Shown here in pieces: positions 23,494-31,281 of a stretch of 64,000 nt of DNA (positions are counted from its first letter, which is position 1; the number at the start of each line of letters is the position of its first letter). The stretch covers positions 1 through 64,000 of the forward strand of contig JAGPYM010000042.1 in NCBI GenBank assembly GCA_020736575.1, in the 5' to 3' direction. Made by a program: the position numbers and the translations under genes. The DNA comes from Thelonectria olida (taxonomy: Eukaryota; Ascomycota; Sordariomycetes; Hypocreales; Nectriaceae). The notes beneath the pieces were generated by a model, which worked only from the letters and a program-made list of their open reading frames with translations, had not been told where the DNA came from and searched no databases.

Positions 23494-23598
23494 TTTGAGT
23501 TAACTCATGAGTTTCGACCCTTTTAACTCACTCATATGAGTTACGGCCTAGCCATAACTCACTCATGAGTTTAACTCAGACTCATGAGTCAACTCACC
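23494..23598. repeat. Left subterminal repeats of hAT element
   Basis: A cluster of gagttaactcatgag, actcatatgagt and actcatgagt palindromes, likely transposase-binding sites. The right end mirrors this. Confidence 0.75.
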
Positions 23599-23684
23599 TA
23601 TAATGATCATGTGACATCGCCAGCTTCCCAAATAGGAAGTTGGTGATAAGAATCTATGGTATTGAAGTGCAGAAAATCGCCGCG

Positions 23685-25957
23685 CTATTCAATATCACTA
23701 ATTTCTATATCAATATCATCATTAGCAATGTCCGGATCACATACTAGCCCCAGCCCACCGTGCCGAGTCCCGACAATATGCCCATTCCGCATCCAGTTGC
23801 CGAGACACTCAACTTCCTGCAGCCGCTCGCACGTCATCGACAGCCGGTCCCATGATGCGGTCCTACGAGCGCCTGAGAAGGTCCTTTCTGGCTCTGCCGA
23901 CTGAGGGCTTATCGAGAGTATATCGATGGCCATACGGCTAAGGCGTGGAAACTGCCGTCGTTGTTCAATGCGACACCACCACTCCAGAGGTTTGCAATCG
24001 ATCTTGACAGCCGGAGAATTAATAAATGCGTCTAGGTTATCGCCATCGGTTGAAAGAGCCGTCTCGACCTCCATCTCCTGTAGCAATAGCTGTAGCTGCG
24101 AAGGCGGCTTCCCCGGCGCAGCTGGCATATCCTCCGGAGTAGTTTCTATGTCTCCATCGATATTGGTATTGTATTCCTCCTCCCATATTTGCCGGGCTCC
24201 CACAATCGCTGGATTAATCCACGCACTCTTCCAGTTCTTATCCAAGTATGCTTTTCGACAGCGTGGATCGAGAAGAAGAGCGGCGACGTAAACGGGAGCC
24301 TCATCAGACATAGAGTAGTATTTATCGAGTACAAACCATCCCATCTCGATAGAATGGAGCATACGGCTATCATGGAACTCCGGGGTCGAGTAGTGTATCT
24401 AACAAATTAGTTAAAGGCTGTCTCTTTAACGGAGATAGACCTTACCTTCGCTTTCTCAAAGTGGCTGAGAAGACCATCCATCAGCCGCAGCGTACTGCAG
24501 AGGCTCGCTTTATCGCCTTCTGTTATCAAAGTTGCCTCGGTAAAGGGCTGGAGGAAAGTATGCGTTTTCGACAGTATATCCCAGTCGGCGCCTGATAGAA
24601 GATGAGCACAGCCGATGTCCTTGTCATGGTCTACCATAAACTGGACGATCTGTGCCTTCTTATCGAGGGCGACACTGATAACTTTATACCATGAGGACCA
24701 CCGTGTTGCGTTATCGATCCCGAGACTGCGACCCACAGCTTCGCGCCAGTTATCACTATGGATTGGAGAGCTTCCAATCCAGACTGCGAGATGGTGGAGC
24801 TTCTGGAGAGCATTAATGCCTTCCCATCCGCTAAATTCTAATTGCTGAGTAGTCCTCTCTCTCGTCGGAGGTCTCTGCTGTCTCCCCTGGTTCTCCTCTG
24901 ATGTGTGATCCACCGTGGTATCGGGTCCTGAAAGCGTATTCTCATTCAGAGCAGTAGAGAAGGTTTCGATAGACTGCGCACCAGCGGCGTTGCCGGCGGC
25001 ATTAAGGGCAGCGCGTAAAGCTTCTTTCGAGCGCGCGAGAAGGAAAGCTTGAAGGGAAAGGTTAATAATATGGCCGAAACAGCGGACACGGCGGCGGACA
25101 GGATCGAAGATTATCTAGACGAAACTCAGCTGGCACAGCCATAGAAATTTATCTTTACTTACTCCTCGCCCGTGAAGTAGCTTCTTTGATAAAGCTTCTA
25201 GGCAGGTATTGTTCGAGGATGCGTTATCCCCAGTATGATAACCCACGCGTCGAATTTCGAATCGCCCCAAGACATCAGCGATCAGGCCGGCCTGGGACTC
25301 GCCAGAGTGGTCTTTTCGACACTCTAGCAGACCTAGAAGCGCCTTTCGAAGTTTATAGCCCTTATCGACCCACTGTCCGCATACTGCAAGCATACCATGT
25401 CGGTGTGGTGATGTCCAGAGATCAGATGAGAGGTGAATCATCGAAATGGCAGATTGAAGGGACTCGGCCAACTGAGCAGCGTAGAACTCATAGCTAGCTG
25501 AGATGTAGCGCATCACTGTACGTCGGGAGGTAATCAGACTATCCTCGATGGCAGGATTACATGCTAGTGCTAGGTCCTTTATCTCATCCCACTCAACCAT
25601 CGAAAAGGCCACTCTGCGACGTGTGAGAAGGCTGATAAGAGCTTCGATGTAAGCCTGTCGATTGAAGGCATTCCGTAATGCCGCTTCGGATGGCGTAGTC
25701 GATGATGTGATATATACGTCGAGCGATTGCTGAGATTGATTCTGCCGGCTAGAGAGCCCGATCAGATATGGATGATTATTCCTTATGTGGCGCCGCGCAT
25801 TGCCCTTATAGCCATCCTTCCATGGCTTCGCCGTACAGTATAAGCAGACATATAAAGTGCGAGGCTTCGCCTTCTCTCTGGTGAAAAATCTCTCAATATC
25901 GATGAAGTCGGGGGCGGAAGAGGGTGTCCTCGGTACAGACGAAGTTTCGGATGCCAT
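23685..25957 (-). CDS. hAT transposase, intact
   Basis: Three exons (25163-25957, 24446-25114, 23685-24398) with introns of 48 and 47 nt, all phase 0, give 725 aa with no internal stop. Near the N terminus is a BED-type zinc finger (VCLYCTAKPW ... RRHIRNNH). The RNase-H-like catalytic core begins at about 180 (HLSSDLWTSPHRHGMLAVCG) with Asp in DLWTS. The second exon opens with FDPVRRRVRCFGHIINL. The C-terminal hAT dimerisation region contains MAIDILSISPQSAEPERTFS. Such enzymes excise and reinsert the element by cut-and-paste in the nucleus. Intron phases and length agree with fungal hAT elements such as Restless and its relatives. The full frame suggests activity, which only transcript or excision data would show. 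Confidence 0.9.
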
Positions 25958-26418
25958 GGCGATGGCTTGATGGTATAGATAATGGATCGAGGCGATGAAG
26001 AGTCTGCCGATAAATCGTACTAGAAACTGCAGTAGCTACTCGGAAGACTTTTTTTACCTTAAGATTCTTGTCAATTTCTGATGGATCTGGATCATAGGGA
26101 TAGAAGCTCTTGATTCTCTATCTAATGAGTGGAAACAGGTCGGTTTCTTATACATAAGATGAATTGGTCCTCCGGGGCCGTTGTGTTTAAGAACTTGCTT
26201 TTTGGGAGACATAGGTGATACCAACCACTGACGGGAAGTCCGGACTTCCGGGCTGCCGGTCTGAACTGCCTGTCTGAACTGCTGGAAGACCTTCCTTCCG
26301 GTTTGATCAAATGTATGACCCTTTGGTCTGTTGGATGTGATAATTCTGAATATAGAGGGGTTGCGATAGATTAGATTAGATTATAGAGCGGGCTAATCAG
26401 ACGCCAGGAACGCCGTTG

Positions 26419-26528
26419 TGAGTTTATGAGTTAACTCATGAGTTAGCAGCGATAACTCAGACTCAACTCATATGAGTTTTATGAGTTAGAGTTATGAGTT
26501 AACTCATGAGTTAGGTTTGAGTTAACTA
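26419..26528. repeat. Right subterminal repeats of hAT element
   Basis: Dense gagttaactcatgagtta and actcatatgagt palindromes, matching the left end in motif and orientation. Confidence 0.75.
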
Positions 26529-26543
26529 AAATGCCCAGGTATG

Positions 26544-26551
26544 TTGTAGAG
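26544..26551. repeat. Target-site duplication TTGTAGAG (promoter side)
   Basis: Exact copy of 23474-23481 next to the right end of the element. Confidence 0.93.
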
Positions 26552-26598
26552 ATGAGTCGTTGTAAAGACAGGGACACATGCTCGCTCTCAGAAACAGG

Positions 26599-26606
26599 TT
26601 TATATA
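26599..26606 (-). promoter_or_regulatory. TATA box of interrupted GH172 promoter
   Basis: TATATAAA reading toward GH172, now 3.2 kb from its start codon because of the transposon. Confidence 0.55.
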
Positions 26607-26658
26607 CATGGTCATCTTGGATCTGTTCAGCGATCACCGGATGGCCGCTCTGCATCTT

Positions 26659-26679
26659 GCGGAGAAGAACTTGTTCCGC
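26659..26679. promoter_or_regulatory. GCGGA-N11-TCCGC inverted repeat
   Basis: Same half-sites as the CGCGGA palindromes of the two GH32/transporter promoters, with a shorter spacer. Confidence 0.5.
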
Positions 26680-26897
26680 CAAGAGGTCACGAAGTCGGAT
26701 GTCTCTCCGCAACCCGATGGTCTGGAGATGCTCCGCAAATGACGCGGACTGAGATCTAATACCGCGACCCCGGCGTGGTGTGGCGGATCAATGCCCCCGC
26801 TCAAGCTGTCCAGTCAGCAGGCCATAAAGGCAGACGCGGGGAGATAGACACACACGCCCGACTCTTGTCCTCCCTCACTGCTCTGGAACACGACAGC

Positions 26898-28740
26898 ATG
26901 GAAGCTGATCTGCAAGACCTGTCCGCTGTTTCCGACAACCCGCGGTCGGGGACTTCGCGGAGGAGGGCGAGGACAAGGACGACGAAGGCATGCAGCGCCT
27001 GCAGGGCGAGGAGGACCAGGTGCGATAGTCGGAAGCCCGACTGTGGATTTTGTCTCGCCCGCGGCCTCAAGTGCCACTACGAACAGAGCGAGCCAGCCCC
27101 TACATCCGGGTAGGTCTTTGTTCTGCCATCCCCATGACCTGAGCTGACCCGGTCGCAGAGTGGAGATAGAGCTCGCTGCAATAAACCAACGACTCGACTA
27201 CATCACCAGCATCCTACCTTCTGTCCAGCTGCCGTCTGTCATCTCGGGGCGTGTTCTGGACCACAGCCCGGAGAACCACGTGTTCACTGGTGAAGAGAAA
27301 CTGCCCTTCCAGCTGCTTGGAACGGAGTGCATGATGTCCATCCTCGGCCTTGGCCCTGGCTTCGCCCAGGAGCTTGTGACACTGGAGAGGAATGCCGCGC
27401 CCGTCGGGGTAGATTGTTCATCGAGGGTGCGTCTCATTCAGCGAGAACAGGCCCTCTCAGCCCTCGCTGCCTTCTCCACACATATCCACGTCTGGTATCC
27501 AATACTTCGCCCCCGCTTCTCAGAACGGTATCTGAGCATCATCTCGGGCCCTTTGCCGCCGGGGTCCGAGTCATGCATGGTGCTGCTGGTTGCTGCACTT
27601 GGTGTTCTTGCCCACCAGGACCATGAGTTGGGCGTGTCCTCTTGTGACAACAGCAGCGAGCTCTATCTGGAAGCCGCCATGGCCTCCTTGCCGGCGGTTC
27701 TCATTGACAAGAGCGTCGAGAGTGTCCAATGTCTGGTGCTTCTAAGCATCTACCATTGCTGCCTTTCCAAGCCTTACCAGGCATACGACTACGCCATGAT
27801 TGCCTCGTTCAAGGTACAGAACCTCTTGAAACACGTGGGTGATGGCGACGGCGAACTCTACGAACATGCGAAGAGAGCCTACTGGGCCGTGCTGCTCCTG
27901 GAGAGTGAGCTTCGTATTCATTTCGATGTGATCGGAAGCGGAATTTGGGACCACGATGACCAGGTCTCGCTACCGGACAGCCGCCGCGCGTGGCAATTCG
28001 ATATCGAAACGGGGTCGCCTCAAGGTTCGACGATTACTCCAGGTAGCAACATATCCGCGGACGTCCCCCAGACCGATCAAACGCAGTCGTACTTTCTCGC
28101 CGAGATCTCCATGAGGCGCATGCTGCATCGCTGCAACACCGCTATTCGCAGAACGCCTCGGGGAGAAATTGTCTACGCTCCGAACATCGCGTTAGAGCTG
28201 GAACTACAGCTCGATGAGTGGTACGGCTATCTGCCCGAATCTGTTCGTTTTCAGAAGCTCGACATCGATAGTCTAGCGACTACGCACGGCCCAATGTTCG
28301 TCGAGCCTCTGGGAAACTTCCTTCGTGTCCAGTATTACTGCTGCAAGTTATCAATATACTGGCCAGCAGTCTACCAGTGTATTCAAGATGGCGTGGCCAC
28401 CTCCGAAGTGCTTAAGCATTGCGAGCGATTCTTCCACGCATACATTCAGTTGATGCCAAGTCTGCTGATATGCATTCGTAACTGCATCGTCAATCGTTGG
28501 ACTCTATATGCTTCCATCTTCATGACGTCCATGGCTGTCATACAAGCAGCTCGGACACCCTGTCTTGGAGCCGGCTGTGTAGTGGACTGGCCTCAGTTTC
28601 TCATCTGCTTGAAGTCTACAGGCACCGTGGACCGGCGAATCGTGGAGGCTAGCCCGTCTTTATCATTGCTGGAGGGAGCTCTTGCTCATCGCCTGACAGA
28701 GATCGAGTCCTGGTTTGATGAGGCAAATAAGGTGGATTAA
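26898..28740 (+). CDS. Zn2Cys6 transcription factor (cluster regulator 2)
   Basis: Two exons (26898-27109, 27159-28740) with a 49-nt phase-2 intron give 597 aa. The zinc cluster is Cys32, Cys35, Cys42, Cys49, Cys52 and Cys59 in ACSACRARRTRCDSRKPDCG, preceded by an Arg-rich stretch. The intron follows the cluster closely, as in the paralogue at 19327, and the next exon begins with a coil (EIELAAINQRLDYITSILP). Shared blocks include YFLAEISMRRMLHRCNTA and LELELQLDEWYGYLPE. The start MEADLQDLS is preferred; an in-frame ATG 123 nt upstream would overlap the shared promoter motifs. The stop lies 7 nt from that of the convergent GH32 gene. Inferred role: second pathway regulator, perhaps partner or duplicate of regulator 1. 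Confidence 0.86.
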
Positions 28741-28747
28741 ACTAAGT

Positions 28748-30625
28748 CTATGAAGGGCACGAAGGGTCTCTCTGGCCGGAGAGCGAGTTAAGTTCGACCG
28801 GTAAATTCCTTGCATCTAGTCCATCCCAAACAGTTACTCTTTCAAACACGGCGCTACCTGTACCGCCGGTTGCAAATGCAGTAATTCCGTTGCTATTCTG
28901 ACTGTAACTTTCCGAATACACCATAGTAGCCAAAGCGAAGCGGTCATTCGCGAAGATCTCCAGAATGTCTCCGTCAGAAAAGATGCGCAGTTGCAGCTTC
29001 TCCATTGCTAGCTCGCTGTTCTCATTGGTCCCCCTTTTCATCAGTAGAGTAAAGGGCCCAGCATCCGGGCATTTGTTGATTGTCGTATCAGTTGTGGAAG
29101 CCTCGCGGTCGACGGTGATGGTTTCCGTGACAGTGTGGAAGGTAACAGAGGCATGGATCGACAAATCGTTATTGTGGCGGATATGGAAGCCCACAGTTTC
29201 GCACCAAGGATGTATTGAAATGGTTGCCTCTAGCTCCCAACTTGCCGAATTTGTCTGGAAGATTGTCCGATGTGCCAGACCACTCGCGCCTGGCAGCATT
29301 ACCGCGGGTTCCAGCTTGAGCACCCGGCTACTGGCTTCTCGGAGCCGGGCCATCTCGTCAATTGGCCTCACTCCAAGAGTGAAAATGGTCGTAGTACCAT
29401 CCGGTTGGATCTTGACTTCGAATGGGTATATCTCTGAGAGTTTGCTGTGCAGGGCCGTTTCCACATTTGGTACCTGAAGAAGAAAGATCTCACGCGGGAT
29501 AGCAAGAGAGCCGTTCCAACCCTTCCGCTTAGCAGCTTCCAAAGGTACGTCTTCCTCCGGGATCCAGCCGTACACAATTCGACGATTTGAAACGGGGTCC
29601 AAGAACGAGTTCGCAGCATAGTACGGCCCGTGGTCGAGGTAGCCCCCATGCTCGTATCGGAACTTGGCCCCGTTGTCAGTCCGAGCGAGATCGCCCGACA
29701 TCCACAACTGAGCCCTCACAGTGCGCGAGGGAACTCCTGCGGATTGATCACGATTCTTCACGTGGGCCTTTTCAACATCGCCCTCGGCTCCAATAATCAG
29801 AAAACTGCGGCTTTCAGAGCCTGCATGAAGCGTGACGAGGTTGGTGCACTCCCAGTTGACGCCATAGTTGCCACACCACTTCTTTGACGGCTGGAACCTG
29901 GCTGGTATGTCGACCAGAGGGCTGATATACTTCCAATTCTCGACGTCATTGCCATCAATCTCGTATAAGAACGTGGTGGGTCCCAAGTCTTGGATACCAC
30001 CAGAGATCAGCCCATGAGAAGTTGTGACATCCGTCCCCAGAGCCTCGCTGACGGCGAGCAGTTGCGTCACATAAGGATCGCGGAACCCGGTGACTTGCAG
30101 GCCCAATGGCTCCCCCGCCAATATTGGGTTTCGGGGAGACTTTGCCCATGTGACGCCTCCATCGCAGGATGTCGCTATTGCTAGGCCAGCTGCATCTCGA
30201 GGATATGGTGGTGTGCTCCAATGGAAGGGGAGATGCTTAACAGAGGAGTAAGCGATCCTCAACGTCTTGTCAAGGCCGTCAGTGGGAGGGATCCAACAAC
30301 CGGTAAACACTCCTCGAGAGTCGTAAATTTGGTCTGGAAGGAGGATTGGCGAAGTCGAGGCCGGCGACCAAGTCAGCATATCCTTGGACACTGCGTGGCC
30401 CCAGGACATGTTTCCCCATTCGCATCCTGCTGGGTTGCCTGTGATTTTATGTAAGCTGCTGCAAGCTGACCAAAGGAGGTCAAAAATACATTGGTAGAAG
30501 ATATGGTATGTGCCTGTCCAAGGGTCGTAGCCTGGAGCACATGGATCGTTGATCCAGCCGTCTGTGAAGAAATGGATTTTAGGCCTCTCGATGGACCGCG
30601 GTGGTTGTTCCGGATTCCCTGCCAT
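28748..30625 (-). CDS. Intracellular GH32 fructofuranosidase
   Basis: Two exons (30490-30625, 28748-30438) give 608 aa. A 51-nt intron (30439-30489, GTATTT...CACAG) is a multiple of three and stop-free, so it hides in an uninterrupted frame. Removing it restores FYQCNPAGCEWGNMSWGHA, the expected GH32 sequence. The start MAGNPEQPPR is chosen because the 59 upstream codons overlap a promoter palindrome and look non-coding. No signal peptide is visible. Catalytic residues: Asp27 in DGWINDPCAPGYD, the RDP motif in GFRDPYV and the Glu of NWECTNLV. A C-terminal beta-sandwich ends with GDILEIFANDR. This resembles intracellular fungal invertases of the Aspergillus SucB type, which split sucrose or short fructo-oligosaccharides and can transfructosylate. 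It is divergent from the disaccharide-type transporter. Confidence 0.9.
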   Translation of the reverse strand: MAGNPEQPPRSIERPKIHFFTDGWINDPCAPGYDPWTGTYHIFYQCIFDLLWSACSSLHKITGNPAGCEWGNMSWGHAVSKDMLTWSPASTSPILLPDQIYDSRGVFTGCWIPPTDGLDKTLRIAYSSVKHLPFHWSTPPYPRDAAGLAIATSCDGGVTWAKSPRNPILAGEPLGLQVTGFRDPYVTQLLAVSEALGTDVTTSHGLISGGIQDLGPTTFLYEIDGNDVENWKYISPLVDIPARFQPSKKWCGNYGVNWECTNLVTLHAGSESRSFLIIGAEGDVEKAHVKNRDQSAGVPSRTVRAQLWMSGDLARTDNGAKFRYEHGGYLDHGPYYAANSFLDPVSNRRIVYGWIPEEDVPLEAAKRKGWNGSLAIPREIFLLQVPNVETALHSKLSEIYPFEVKIQPDGTTTIFTLGVRPIDEMARLREASSRVLKLEPAVMLPGASGLAHRTIFQTNSASWELEATISIHPWCETVGFHIRHNNDLSIHASVTFHTVTETITVDREASTTDTTINKCPDAGPFTLLMKRGTNENSELAMEKLQLRIFSDGDILEIFANDRFALATMVYSESYSQNSNGITAFATGGTGSAVFERVTVWDGLDARNLPVELNSLSGQRDPSCPS

Positions 30626-30767
30626 TGGGAAGATTGGAGTGGATTGCACGAGCAGATGGGCTGCACCGAGTGTCTGGATACTTGACGGCTCGAAAGGGAA
30701 GCCTCGGGCACTCGTTTTTAACACCGTAGCTGTTTGGTATCGTAGACGGGCACGTTGACGAGGTCTT

Positions 30768-30789
30768 CGGCGGAACCACGCTTCCGCCG
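30768..30789. promoter_or_regulatory. CGGCGGAA-N6-TTCCGCCG palindrome
   Basis: Perfect 8-bp arms, 143 bp upstream of the intracellular GH32 start. It contains inverted CGGA half-sites. Confidence 0.55.
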
Positions 30790-30868
30790 CAGCAGTGACC
30801 ATCCAGCGCCTCTTCGGGCGTCAAGACCGAGTACTATGGTGACAGCCTGATGGAGCCGAGACAGGGTT

Positions 30869-30892
30869 CGCGGAGCTATCTGGAACTCCGCG
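30869..30892. promoter_or_regulatory. CGCGGAG-N10-CTCCGCG palindrome
   Basis: Perfect 7-bp arms. Written as CGCGGA-N12-TCCGCG it matches the two sites at 14877 and 15232 with a spacer one base shorter. Confidence 0.6.
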
Positions 30893-31281
30893 ACGAGCCA
30901 TGACGCTCAAGCGCGGCTCCGCTCACATCATCGCCTCAAGCGTGATGAGACTTGATTCAACTTCTCCACTATAGCTTCCGGACTCCGCTGCTGTCGCTCG
31001 TTTGAATTTTGGACGTGACTGAGCAAAATTGAACCGACAATGCTTAGTCTATGCCCCCCGGATTTGCACGCAACCAACCCCATACCCCGCATCGACAGAC
31101 CGAATCCGAATCCTTGGGGTTGGTCAACGGGGAAGTCTGCCACTGTTCAGCGTGTATAAATATGTTTAGTATCTGTTCGAGATTTACTTGACCTCCAGGC
31201 TATCATAGCAGCACAAGCTTGCACTTCGTCCTGGCCTACCGACCATTCAGTTCTGCGAGAAAAAAGTTACTCAATTTCAGC

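Larger units (their letters stand above)
23482..26543 (-). mobile_element. Complete hAT DNA transposon, 3062 bp
   Basis: The ends are inverted repeats: catacctgggc at the left and its complement gcccaggtatg at the right, continuing imperfectly through ttt-agttaactca. An exact 8-bp duplication, TTGTAGAG, flanks the element. Both subterminal zones are packed with actcatgagt palindromes. The body encodes one intact spliced transposase on the minus strand. Perfect duplications, an open reading frame and no RIP-like AT skew argue for a recent insertion and possible autonomy. It landed in the GH172 leader, between that gene's TATA region and its start codon, within the promoter shared with regulator 2. 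Confidence 0.93.
26552..26897. promoter_or_regulatory. Displaced GH172 promoter shared with regulator 2
   Basis: On the minus strand a TATATAAA box (26606-26599) lies about 50 bp before the insertion site. Without the transposon it would sit about 125 bp from the GH172 ATG, an ordinary spacing. Further upstream are GCGGA-N11-TCCGC (26659-26679), a CGG-N8-CCG (26696-26709) and an everted TCCGC-N7-GCGGA (26732-26748). Regulator 2 starts on the other strand, so the interval was a compact bidirectional promoter before the insertion. Confidence 0.65.
30626..31281. promoter_or_regulatory. Divergent GH32 / disaccharide-transporter promoter
   Basis: A 656-bp interval between divergent starts. It carries CGGCGGAA-N6-TTCCGCCG and CGCGGAG-N10-CTCCGCG, the latter sharing the arms found in the other GH32/transporter promoter. 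A probable TATA (tataaata, 31154-31161) precedes the transporter. Confidence 0.65.

Noticed and set aside
22012..23526. Long plus-strand ORFs antisense to GH172
   Set aside because: Mirror frames of a well-supported gene.
26479..26712. Minus-strand ORF upstream of the transposon as a GH172 5' exon
   Set aside because: It runs into the element in a different frame from GH172 and contains the TATA and CGG sites; promoter is more likely.
30626..30802. 59-codon N-terminal extension of the intracellular GH32
   Set aside because: It overlaps a perfect CGGCGGAA/TTCCGCCG palindrome, is Arg/Ala-rich without a targeting pattern, and the internal ATG gives the expected family start.
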